NCBI GenBank assembly: GCA_030849065.1
Contig: JASAON010001647.1
Span: forward strand, 100,277 to 164,276
Direction: 5' to 3'
Length of the DNA stretch: 64,000 bases
Source: Jaenimonas drosophilae
Lineage: Eukaryota > Euglenozoa > Kinetoplastea > Trypanosomatida > Trypanosomatidae
The notes under the pieces are model-generated. The model was not told where the DNA came from. It was given only the letters and a program-made list of their open reading frames with translations, and ran no database searches. Positions 47,082 to 55,347 of the stretch are shown one piece after another. Every line of letters begins with the position of its first letter. Position 1 is the first letter of the stretch. The position numbers were made by a program, and so were the translations under genes.

Positions 47082-48161
47082 ATGCTGCAGTGGGAGTGGC
47101 CCAGCGTATGGAGTATTGAGAGCCGCGAGGCTGTGCGGGAGGCCGTGGAGCGCGCCATCCGCGACGCCATGGCCAAGAGCACCAACAGCCAAATACGCGG
47201 CACGGTTAGAGTGGATCTGCCCAACCTCGGCTCCACCCCACCGGAGCTTGTTCTCTGTGGCATTCGTGAGCTCTCCGTGGAGCGCACCGCCATCATGTTG
47301 AAGCTGCGCTACGCCGGCGACTTCGCCGTGACGCTGCGCGGGCTGGAGATCAACCTGGACACCATCGGACCAAGTGGCGGGTCGGAGGAGGCCGATGGAA
47401 ACTTCGCGCTTCCATTTTTTTGCCCGCTGGAAATGACTTTGCACGATCTCCGCCTTGATGGCCTCGCCTCCATTGAGGTGCGGCAGGATGTGCGCGAGGA
47501 GCGGCCGTTAAGTGTGGGGGAGGGAGCCAATGTACGCAGTGCTGGTGGAGGTGGCGGAGCTCGACCAGCACCGCGACACTTCTCCGCCGTGGATGCTTCC
47601 ACCAATCACATGCGCGGTGAGGGTCCTCCCCCGCTCAGTTTGCATGAATCGAGCGCATCTGTGGCATCGATGGGCTCCGGCGCATCGCCATCGGTGGGAT
47701 TCGGCGCGCTCCTCGGCGCGGGTGGCCGACGTGCGATGCGGCGCCCAACCACCGCGGTGATGGGCGCCAACACTAATCTCACCAACACACCGCGATGGAT
47801 CAGTCCTTCACAGACCCATCATGAGGCAGCAAACGCCCACACCATCTCCTCATCCTCCTCATTTCATGCTGGACCATCAAGCGCATCATCCGCACAGGTT
47901 GGTGCCTCTCCATCCGCGACAACATCCACAGCCTCACACAAGCGGTGGTCCTTCGTGGAGGTGTTCGCGCTGAAGACGGCGGCGGTAGAGCAACGTCGGC
48001 TGACGATCCAATTGTTTGGCGATCCTATAAAACACTTCACCGTCGCGAGCAATTTTGGCTCGATGCCCGGCGTGGATTCATCGATTGAAGGAACGTTGCG
48101 TATGTTGCTGAAGCCAGCGATTGAGCGCATCATGACGGAGGGCATCACCATCACCTTGTAG
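47082..48161 (+). CDS. MDM12-like SMP-domain lipid-transfer protein
   Basis: The product from the ATG at 47082 is 359 residues. Upstream is only a TG repeat read as Cys-Val from a GTG. Features match the ERMES subunit MDM12 in order: a tryptophan-bearing first strand (MLQWEWPSVW); LGSTPPELVLCGIREL near residue 48, equal to the family LGxxPPEIxIxDIxD; and the strands LKLRYAGDFAVTLRGLEINL and FCPLEMTLHDLRLDGLASIEV. After a disordered Ser/Ala/Gly insert of about 140 residues comes the last part, LTIQLFGDPIKHFTVASNF, then a helix and TITL. MDM12 bridges ER and mitochondrial outer membrane and carries phospholipids. Other SMP proteins are possible, but the PPEL motif argues for MDM12. The extended insert interrupts the SMP fold between strand pairs. 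Confidence 0.72.
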   Translation: MLQWEWPSVWSIESREAVREAVERAIRDAMAKSTNSQIRGTVRVDLPNLGSTPPELVLCGIRELSVERTAIMLKLRYAGDFAVTLRGLEINLDTIGPSGGSEEADGNFALPFFCPLEMTLHDLRLDGLASIEVRQDVREERPLSVGEGANVRSAGGGGGARPAPRHFSAVDASTNHMRGEGPPPLSLHESSASVASMGSGASPSVGFGALLGAGGRRAMRRPTTAVMGANTNLTNTPRWISPSQTHHEAANAHTISSSSSFHAGPSSASSAQVGASPSATTSTASHKRWSFVEVFALKTAAVEQRRLTIQLFGDPIKHFTVASNFGSMPGVDSSIEGTLRMLLKPAIERIMTEGITITL

Positions 48162-48329
48162 AAGAGGCTGTAGGTGTGTGGATGTACCATGAACGCAAAC
48201 AACAACATCAACTGGTGAAGGTCAGCATCACCATCGTCTTGGTACATGAACGTTTTTCATTCTTCTTCTTCTTGCTTGTTGCGTATGTCTGTTGGAAGCC
48301 CGTAGGAAGTGTTTGGGTGGGTAGCGGAG

Positions 48330-49112
48330 ATGGAGGAGAGCTCGGCAGCCCAAAAGCGCAAAGCGCTGGAGGAGCGACGGGCACGCCATCTCGAGTGGAA
48401 GCGCCGTTTCTTCACGTCACGTCCACCGCCCATGTGCATGGGCCAGCTGCATCGCCGCCAGCCCGAGGCGATGGGCCAATTTGATGTGGCGCGGCTCTTT
48501 AAGCGTGCGCGAGAGCTCGTGGAGAGTGGTGAAATGGAACGCATCTTCACCGCCAACAACACCAAAACTGAAGCTAATCATGTTGCGGAGGTTGTGGAGG
48601 CATCTCCGTCGGAACAACGCCAAGCGGCGTGGCTGGAGAAGATGCGAGCGGAGCGCGAGCGACGTTGCCCGTTGCTCGACGTGCACATTCGCAGCGATGC
48701 GCGACGTACAGTGATCATGGCCAACCTCCACGCGGAAGTGATGGAGGATGACCTCCGCGCATTTGCGGATCAGTTTGGGCGTGTGTTGAGCTTGCGTTTG
48801 GTGCGGCACCGTGCAACCGGCAAGAGCAGGCGCTACGCCTTTGTGGAGTACGGCCTTGTGGCGGAGGCCCGCAAGGCGGCGAGTGCGTCGCGGAAGAAGC
48901 GTTTGCGTGGACGGTTGGTGGCGATTGAGATGGAGAAGGGCAGATGTGAGGAGGGCTTTCTTCCGGCTCGTCTGGCCACCGCAGCACGCATCGATCCATC
49001 CGTGGCACCATCAAGAACAAGCACAGATGTGAAGGCTTCTCCAAGCCTCGGTGAGGCTGCACCAACGAGCTCCGCCTTTCTGAACGATGAGGACTTCCTC
49101 AACTCCATTTGA
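48330..49112 (+). CDS. U1 snRNP 70 kDa protein homologue
   Basis: The product is 260 residues from the ATG at 48330; the open frame upstream begins at GTG. One RRM spans about residues 120-205: RNP2-like TVIMANLHAE, RNP1-like SRRYAFVEYG, then the U1-70K hallmark RLRGRLVAIEMEKGRCEEGFLPARLA, equal to RxVLVDVERGRxxxGWxPRRLGGG in other species. The N-terminal region (KRRFFTSRPPPMCMGQLHRR) lies where U1-70K contacts the snRNP core. The Arg/Ser/Asp tail of animal proteins is missing, as in the short trypanosome proteins. Because genes here appear intronless, a U1 protein implies rare cis-spliced introns elsewhere in the genome. RNP1 has Tyr-Ala-Phe, with an aromatic at the RNA-binding positions. 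Confidence 0.82.
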   Translation: MEESSAAQKRKALEERRARHLEWKRRFFTSRPPPMCMGQLHRRQPEAMGQFDVARLFKRARELVESGEMERIFTANNTKTEANHVAEVVEASPSEQRQAAWLEKMRAERERRCPLLDVHIRSDARRTVIMANLHAEVMEDDLRAFADQFGRVLSLRLVRHRATGKSRRYAFVEYGLVAEARKAASASRKKRLRGRLVAIEMEKGRCEEGFLPARLATAARIDPSVAPSRTSTDVKASPSLGEAAPTSSAFLNDEDFLNSI

Positions 49113-49233
49113 TGCCACATCTCGCATCAACACACACACAACAACACTATCAGCATGTGGTTCCATCATCACAGGCATCTAGTGCAGCAGCACAGCGAAG
49201 TACGTGTTTCAATGCGTGCACGCCAACATGGAC

Positions 49234-49274
49234 ATCTCTCTTTTTTCATCTTTTTCTTTATGAAAAAAAAACAG
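49234..49274 (+). promoter_or_regulatory. Probable trans-splice acceptor of eIF4G
   Basis: A pyrimidine tract (TCTCTTTTTTCATCTTTTTCTTT) at about 49236-49259 is followed by an A run and CAG ending at 49274, 65 bases before the eIF4G ATG. An AC repeat lies in the resulting leader at about 49307-49325. Confidence 0.6.
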
Positions 49275-49338
49275 GTTCTGCGTAGCTCACGAACACGTAC
49301 ACACCTCAACACACACACGCACACAACTTATTCTCACG

Positions 49339-51255
49339 ATGCACTACACCGTTGAAGAGATCCGCAGTCTGCGCAACAACTATCTCGAGGCCCCCTACCC
49401 GGGCTTCTCGCTCGAGGAGATCACCCGCCGTCGCCGTGGACCCCAAACGAAGCTTGTGCGCGGTGAGAATGCGTGGCAGGCGAAGGGCACTGCACAAACA
49501 ACAGAGGAGTGGGTCCAGCGTCTTGTGCAGGGCTCCCTCAACAAGATGAGCCCCGTGAATTTCAACCTTATCATGGAACGCCTCAAGACGAAGGAGCTTT
49601 TCACAACCCCAGAGATTCTGAAGGTCGTCGTAACCATCGTCTTCCAGAAGGCGCTTGATGAGCCAGAAAACAGCAGCTTGTACGCGCAGGTGTGCTACCA
49701 CCTCGCCACCTTTGAGGTCTCTCTGCAGGAGTCGGGGAGTGAGCGGCCCAACTCAGAGCTCCGCAACGCCATCGTTGCCGTGGCGCAGGAGGAGTTCAAG
49801 GACTTTGATATTGATGCCGCGGTGGGTAAGGCATCGGAGCTGTGCGAGGAAGATCAGGAATTTGTGCGCAGCAACTTCATGCGCCGCAAGCGTGCCAACA
49901 TGCGCTTCGTGGGTGGCCTCTACCTCAATGGAGTGCTGGGCAGCTCCGCGATGCTGAGCATTGCGGATGCGACGATGCGGGTGAAGAAGGACGGCCACCC
50001 AAAGATGGAAATCGTCGAGCTCCTCGTCGAGCTCCTGACCACCGTGGGTGAGCGTCTCGATGAGCAACAACGAAAGCACATGGATGGCCTCTTCCGCACC
50101 CTCTCCTCCTACCGTGAGGCTGACTCACCGTACCCTCCCCGCATTCGCTTCAAGCTGATGGACCTCATCGATCTCCGCAACCGCTCGTGGAAGGCGAAGC
50201 CAACACCAATTGCCACCACGGGCAGCAGCACCACCACCACCACCACCGCCGCCGCCAACTCACGTGGCAAGAGCGGCGCCGCTGCCTCTCCCACCACTGC
50301 GAAGAAATCGAAGAGTTTTGCCGACGCGCTCGCGGAGACGAACAGCAAAGCTGCGGCAGGCGCGTGGCGCGATGCCAAGGGGCGTACCGGTGCTGCTGCA
50401 CCTAATCCTGGCGCTGTGGGCCGCTTTGCTGGCATGCAGGGTGGTGTTTCCGCCAACTCCACCAACCACGCCGCTGCTGCTCCATCCGCCGCCGCCGCGA
50501 AGCCCGCCTCTCCACCCGTGCCACTTGGCTTGCGTGTGGTGGCGATGCTCGAGAGCTGGGTGGCGGAGTGCAGCAACGACTTTATCCCTGAATGGAGCGA
50601 TCAGTTTGATCAGTGCGAGCAGTTCAGTGATATGGATACCTTCTGCGGGGCGGTGGCGATGGAGGCGGTGCGCTATGCATGCACCACCACGCGCAAGGAT
50701 GCGCAGCGTGAGGCCTACAGCTTCTTGGTGGTTGGCCTCTATCTTCGCGATAGCGAGGTACTTGCTGGCTTCTCTGGTGCCTTGGCCGCGGCGATTGAGG
50801 AAGGTTTGCTCGAGGATGTGCCAAAGTTCAGCGAGCGTTTCATGCACATGTTGCGTCTGACCTCCACCGAGGAGGTGACGAGCGTGGACGTTTATTTTGA
50901 TGCCGCCAACGTCCTGCGCATGGCCTACGCACGCATGACGGAGGTGGATGAGTACACCGTGGAGAGTATGATGGGATTCTGGTCGAAGCTCTCGGCCCCT
51001 CCGGAGTGTTCCGGCGAGGAGGAGGCGGAGGAGGTGGAGATGGGCGCGACGGTGTTGTTAGACTTGATTGCGCCGGCCGAAGAGAAGGAGGGTGTGGAGC
51101 TTCTTCTCGCGCAGGTTCTGCGCTCGCTGGAGAAGATGGCCATCGTCAACGCCGCCGTCGTGGAGGAGCTGCGGGAGATGGAGGAGGCTCAAACCTGCGG
51201 CATGTGCATGCGTGTGCTCGCCGCATACGATGCCTTGGTGGCGAAGGGTGAGTAG
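49339..51255 (+). CDS. Translation initiation factor eIF4G, kinetoplastid eIF4G3-like
   Basis: The product is 638 residues. Residues 20-27, YPGFSLEE, closely resemble the peptide at the same position of Leishmania eIF4G3 that contacts its eIF4E partner (remembered as YPGFSLDE). An MIF4G HEAT domain follows from about residue 65 to 285: NKMSPVNFNLIMERLKTKEL, VVTIVFQKALDEPENSSLYAQVC, and RANMRFVGGLYLNGVLGSSAM near residue 195 are family blocks. A low-complexity linker (Thr run encoded by ACC codons, then Ala- and Lys-rich) covers about residues 290-400. The C-terminal 240 residues form further helices, probably a second HEAT (MA3-like) domain. The factor would bridge the cap-binding protein and eIF4A. 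Strong GC-ending codon use suggests high expression. Confidence 0.9.
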   Translation: MHYTVEEIRSLRNNYLEAPYPGFSLEEITRRRRGPQTKLVRGENAWQAKGTAQTTEEWVQRLVQGSLNKMSPVNFNLIMERLKTKELFTTPEILKVVVTIVFQKALDEPENSSLYAQVCYHLATFEVSLQESGSERPNSELRNAIVAVAQEEFKDFDIDAAVGKASELCEEDQEFVRSNFMRRKRANMRFVGGLYLNGVLGSSAMLSIADATMRVKKDGHPKMEIVELLVELLTTVGERLDEQQRKHMDGLFRTLSSYREADSPYPPRIRFKLMDLIDLRNRSWKAKPTPIATTGSSTTTTTTAAANSRGKSGAAASPTTAKKSKSFADALAETNSKAAAGAWRDAKGRTGAAAPNPGAVGRFAGMQGGVSANSTNHAAAAPSAAAAKPASPPVPLGLRVVAMLESWVAECSNDFIPEWSDQFDQCEQFSDMDTFCGAVAMEAVRYACTTTRKDAQREAYSFLVVGLYLRDSEVLAGFSGALAAAIEEGLLEDVPKFSERFMHMLRLTSTEEVTSVDVYFDAANVLRMAYARMTEVDEYTVESMMGFWSKLSAPPECSGEEEAEEVEMGATVLLDLIAPAEEKEGVELLLAQVLRSLEKMAIVNAAVVEELREMEEAQTCGMCMRVLAAYDALVAKGE

Positions 51256-51689
51256 GACCCTGTGGCATCCACTCATCGTCCTACTTCATTTTCTTGACAC
51301 ACATAATACCACCACGTCTAATTTTTCCTGTTTCTGATGATCATCATCTCACGATGGCGATCTGAACTTCACCCTCTTAAAAAGAACTCATAACAACAAC
51401 AATACCAGCATGACCTCTGTATTCTAATAGCTCACTCAAGTGCAAACTTCTGTTGCTGCTGTTGATGAAACAAGTGAAACTGCGTAAAGATGCTAACCAG
51501 GCTCGATCATGTTGTGCCAACTGATATACCTCTTCCCGTCCCACAGATGATGGCGATGGATCGTTGCCATCATCATCATCCATGCGTACACAGACTATCT
51601 CAATTACAACAACATCCTTCATCTTCAATTCTGTTTTTCAGTATTCACATAAAAAAAAAACACACAAACTCACCTATCGTGCAGTCATC
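51256..51689 (+). promoter_or_regulatory. Intergenic region with trans-splice acceptor of prohibitin
   Basis: The tract CCTTCATCTTCAATTCTGTTTTTCAG ends at 51641, 49 bases before the prohibitin ATG, and is the clearest acceptor in the plus array. CAT repeats occur near 51338 and 51569. Nothing else recognisable lies in this 434-bp gap. Confidence 0.6.
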
Positions 51690-52511
51690 ATGTCCAAGGC
51701 ACTTCAACGCTTTGCCATTGGTGCCATGGCCATGGGGTTTGGCCTGTACAGCAGCTGCTTCATTGTGTATCCCGGTGAGGCATGCATCCTGTATAACAAG
51801 ATATCCGGCCTGAAGGATTCCGTCTATGGGGAGGGCATCCAGTACCGCATCATTGGCCTGGATGAGGTGAAGCGCTTCAACGTGCGCGTACGTCCACGCA
51901 CCTTGCAAACAATGACGGGTACGAAGGATCTTCAAATGGTGAATATCCGCCTTCGTGTGCTCTTCCGCCCAATTGCGGATCGTCTGCCGCAGCTCTACCG
52001 TACCTTTGGTTTGGATTACGATGAGCGTATTCTGCCATCCGTGAGCAACGAGATTCTGAAGGCGGTGGTGGCGGAGTACAAGGCGGAGGAGCTCATCCAG
52101 AAGCGTGATGCCGTCAGCGCACGCATTTTTCAGCTGATGCAGGAGAAGGTGTATCAGTTTGGCCTTACCTTGGAGGATTTGTCGCTGGTGGATATTCAGT
52201 TTGGCAATGATTTTATGGTGGCGGTGGAGCAGAAGCAGGTGGCGCAGCAGGAGGCGGAGCGGTACCGCTATGTGGTGCTGGAAAATGAGCAGAAGCGCCG
52301 CGCGGCGGTGGTGCGTGCGGAGGGCGAGGCAGAGTCTGCTAAGCTCATTTCTGATGCAATCCAAAAATCTGGATCGGGTTTGTTGGAGCTGCGACGGATT
52401 GAGGCGGCGGTGGATGTGGCCAACCAACTCGCACCCATGAAGAATCTCACTTTTGTGCCGGGCGGAAACAACATGCTCATGAACATGGGCATGCCTGCCG
52501 CGCGCAGCTAA
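51690..52511 (+). CDS. PHB1: Prohibitin 1
   Basis: Ring-forming scaffold of the mitochondrial inner membrane. From the ATG at 51690 the product is 273 residues, the normal size. An N-terminal hydrophobic segment (FAIGAMAMGFGLYSSCFIV) is the membrane anchor. The SPFH domain follows with VRVRPRTLQTMTGTKDLQMV and FGLDYDERILPSVSNEILKAVV. The C-terminal coiled coil is AVEQKQVAQQEAERYRYVV and the end is LTFVPGGNNML. The phrases TGTKDLQMVNIRLRVLFRP and the length mark PHB1 rather than PHB2. The longer open frame from 51564 runs through the splice acceptor at 51641 and is not coding upstream of 51690. Confidence 0.95.
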   Translation: MSKALQRFAIGAMAMGFGLYSSCFIVYPGEACILYNKISGLKDSVYGEGIQYRIIGLDEVKRFNVRVRPRTLQTMTGTKDLQMVNIRLRVLFRPIADRLPQLYRTFGLDYDERILPSVSNEILKAVVAEYKAEELIQKRDAVSARIFQLMQEKVYQFGLTLEDLSLVDIQFGNDFMVAVEQKQVAQQEAERYRYVVLENEQKRRAAVVRAEGEAESAKLISDAIQKSGSGLLELRRIEAAVDVANQLAPMKNLTFVPGGNNMLMNMGMPAARS

Positions 52512-52791
52512 GGCGTTGGAGGAGGAACCCACAGTGGTCCTCTAAACACACCGCCACCATTACATCAACATCATCATGGATTTTGATGATGTTGTGAGCG
52601 GATTGGAGAAGTGAGATTAAGAAGTTATCTGGATAGGTTTGCGGGAGGTAGCTGAATGATATGTTGGCTGTCGTTGGGGAGCTGACCTAACTCATGATGT
52701 TTGTTGCATCATCATCATCATCACCATCTATTTCTTTTCATTCTTCTCTTCACTTGCTTGTTTCTTCAAGTGTATTGTTTTGTATCTAGCC

Positions 52792-54117
52792 ATGCAGTCC
52801 ATGGTTGAGCTGCTTCCACGTGGTGAGGTACTTCATCCAGCACTTTCATCATCCTCATCATCGTCATCGTCACCGCCATCAGAACCGCTGCGCGTGATGC
52901 GCATTCTCAGCGTCTTGGATGGATCTTTGGTATTGATTGCCACCTCCACTGGTGCCGTGGTTGGGTTTCACGGCAATGCCCGTGATGATGATGATGACGA
53001 TGATGATGCTTCTCTTCCGATTTGCATCTATCGTGAGTGGCTCCACTGCGGTCCGGTGTATGATCTTCAAGTGAGTACCTCCATGTTGGTGGCCACGGCA
53101 GGCCATGATGCAACATCTTGTGTGTTTTCACTCTCACGCATCTATCAACGTGGCTCCTCCGCAACATCAACGTTGCATCGGTGTGCTGGTACGCATTCGT
53201 TGCCGCTGGTGGCGGTGAGGTGGATGACGGATGGCACTCATTTGGTATCACTCAGCGTTGATGGCGATGTGTTTGTGCATAATGTTGCGCGTGGCACAAG
53301 TCTGGCGGTGGCACGTTGCCGATTTTCATGCCGCACAATGGTCTTTTCGGCGGATGAGAGCTGCCTTTTTGTGGGCGGTACCAAATTGATGTGCGTAGAT
53401 CTGCTGCATCACTTCCGTCCTAGCGCGGAATCATCTCCCGCCACATTCTTTGTGCCACCAACATCCATGATGATGAACCAATCTGCCAACTCCTCAGTGC
53501 CTGGCCTCTATCCGTGTTGGTGGCGGCCTGTTGGCGAGCATTCAGAACAGATTCTCTTTGAGGCAGATGCAAGCACCTCCATATCTGTGCTGCGCATCGA
53601 CGACGTGGATGGCAGCCTGCAGGCCATCTTCACTAAGCCATCATCATCATCATCATGGAAGGATGATGATGATGGCGGCGAGCATGTGGTGGGGCGAGCT
53701 ACATGGGTTGCGAATGGAATGCGCTGCATGGCGGAGGGCCGTTGGGAGGTGGTGGATGATCGGCTTCCAACCATGCGCGCCACTTGTGCCACGTTGGCCA
53801 AACCAGAACACATCTCCGCTGCGTTGATGCACGTGGCAGCATTGGAGGGCTCAGTGGGCGGCTTCTGGAGGTCCGCCACTTTTGCACCTGTGCATAATGA
53901 AGATGATGCAGCTCCTTCATGCATTGCTGGCAATCGTGGCCAACTTTCGTGGAGTTGTTGTGTGGCTTCCACCTCATCGGTGGAGGTGCCTCCAGCCGCA
54001 AGCACCATCTCATGGACGTTGGCTGAAGCGAAGGAGGAGGGCCGAGCACTGCAACAGAGCTGCGATGTACTTGTTGCGGAACTACGAGGTGCGATGCGCC
54101 AATCCACGTCCACGTGA
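52792..54117 (+). CDS. WD-repeat protein, possibly WDR18/IPI3-like
   Basis: The product is 441 residues from the ATG at 52792 (a TTG opens the frame four codons earlier). It shows a degenerate seven-bladed propeller: LIATSTGAVVGFHG, CGPVYDLQVSTSMLVATAGHDATSCVFSL, LPLVAVRWMTDGTHLVSLSVDGDVFVHN, and CRTMVFSADESCLFVGG. WD dipeptides are mostly lost. A short C-terminal helix (LAEAKEEGRALQQSCDVLVAEL) after the propeller is the reason I suggest WDR18/IPI3, a pre-60S factor that ends in a helical extension. The assignment is weak, and other propeller proteins are possible. Runs of Ser (TCA/TCG codons, two places) and Asp (GAT codons, eight residues near 52984) come from trinucleotide expansions inside the gene. 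Confidence 0.55.
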   Translation: MQSMVELLPRGEVLHPALSSSSSSSSSPPSEPLRVMRILSVLDGSLVLIATSTGAVVGFHGNARDDDDDDDDASLPICIYREWLHCGPVYDLQVSTSMLVATAGHDATSCVFSLSRIYQRGSSATSTLHRCAGTHSLPLVAVRWMTDGTHLVSLSVDGDVFVHNVARGTSLAVARCRFSCRTMVFSADESCLFVGGTKLMCVDLLHHFRPSAESSPATFFVPPTSMMMNQSANSSVPGLYPCWWRPVGEHSEQILFEADASTSISVLRIDDVDGSLQAIFTKPSSSSSWKDDDDGGEHVVGRATWVANGMRCMAEGRWEVVDDRLPTMRATCATLAKPEHISAALMHVAALEGSVGGFWRSATFAPVHNEDDAAPSCIAGNRGQLSWSCCVASTSSVEVPPAASTISWTLAEAKEEGRALQQSCDVLVAELRGAMRQSTST

Positions 54118-54400
54118 AGTCAGAAAAAAATAATAATAACAGCACTAAGGTGTGTTGAGCGTTGCTCTCATGCATCGATGTTTTCTTCATCTCGAGTAAG
54201 AAACATTTGTTGGAGATCAGTTCTGGATCAACGTCATTCGTTGTGGCCCACTGGTGGTCCCTCATCAGCTACAACAACATTCCTCTCTTTTTCTTGTTTT
54301 CTTGTTGCTCATACTCACACTATAGCTATAGTTGGTGCATGAGATTGGATTGTTGTTGCTGCTGTTTGTGCCTAGCCCAGACATCATCATCATCATCATC

Positions 54401-55147
54401 ATGTTTCCCAATCTATCAGCGCTAGTGGGCGAGGAGGTGGCGGATGCGCTTGTGCGTGCGGCGGGCGGCATCATTCCGCTCGCCGCGATGAGTGATACCG
54501 CGCTGCGCCAGCTTGTGCAACACCAACAGCCATGTTCTCCTGCACAACAGAAGCGCCAACAACTACTCCGCGCGGGTATTCTCGTGCGCGCGCCAATCTT
54601 CACCTCCATCTTTGGCGGAGATGAGGCTGATGATGATGCAGATCATCATCAGCCTCATCAACATGATGTGGTGGCAGCACGTAAGGCCGCCACACAACTC
54701 AGCCGCAAGACGTTGGTGGTGGCGAAGGTGGATGCGGGCGGAGGTCGTTCGTCGGGAGATTTTGGCCGTGATGAGGCCATCAAACTGCGCGATCAGCTTG
54801 CGCGTCTCGCGACGTACAAGAAGGTAAGTGCGGCGGATCAGCAAGCGCTTCCTGTGCCGGAAGTGCATCAGCGTGGTGAAGCGGCGGAGAAGAAACGTGG
54901 TGGGCGGCAGGAACATCGTCGGCGTGTGGCGGGGATGGAGGGGCCATCGGTGATGGAGCGCGCATTGGGGCGGGTGAAGATGGGAGTGAGCGAAGAAACA
55001 CAGCGCGAGGAGCTCCTCCAGCGCACGGACCTGCGCGTGGCGTTGATGCAGGAACAGCAAATGGCCGTGGCAAAGGAGGCGCGGAAGCGGCAGCGTGAGG
55101 AGCCACCCCCGGATGAATATGATGATTTAGGTGGGCTAATGCTGTGA
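54401..55147 (+). CDS. PRP31: PRP31 homologue consisting of the Nop domain and C-terminal part only
   Basis: Component of the U4/U6 snRNP. The product from the ATG at 54401 is 248 residues. Its start, FPNLSALVGEEVADALVRAAGGIIPLAAMSD, aligns with the Nop-domain entry of PRP31 (APNLSxIVGAxxAAKxxGxAGGLxxLSKMP). The later ARKAATQLSRKTLVVAKVDAG and EKKRGGRQEHRRRVAGMEG match the RKAARLVAAKCxLAARVD and KKRGGRRxRKxKE blocks. An acidic, His-rich insert lies near residue 75. The coiled-coil half that normally precedes the Nop domain (about 200 residues) is absent. The 283 bases upstream contain no open frame for it, and the frame is closed before a TTG at 54332. Either this protist has a minimal PRP31 or the N-terminal half is encoded elsewhere. 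Confidence 0.75.
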   Translation: MFPNLSALVGEEVADALVRAAGGIIPLAAMSDTALRQLVQHQQPCSPAQQKRQQLLRAGILVRAPIFTSIFGGDEADDDADHHQPHQHDVVAARKAATQLSRKTLVVAKVDAGGGRSSGDFGRDEAIKLRDQLARLATYKKVSAADQQALPVPEVHQRGEAAEKKRGGRQEHRRRVAGMEGPSVMERALGRVKMGVSEETQREELLQRTDLRVALMQEQQMAVAKEARKRQREEPPPDEYDDLGGLML

Positions 55148-55347
55148 GGCGGATCATGACAATGTTTGTTTCGTGTGATGATGGATGATGATGATGATGA
55201 TGAGGTTCATTTGTGTGTGTATTTCATTCATGACTTTTTTCTTTCTTCTTCTTGTTTAAGTGTGTTGTAGTTCCATCAACCTTCTCCCCTCCTCCCCCTC
55301 TCTTCATCGTATTAGTGTGTGCGTGTGAGTAAATTGGGGCATTCGCG

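Noticed and set aside
54332..54400. Upstream extension of the PRP31 frame with an Ile run
   Set aside because: It begins at TTG, consists of a CAT repeat read as Ile, and precedes the first ATG and the homologous region.
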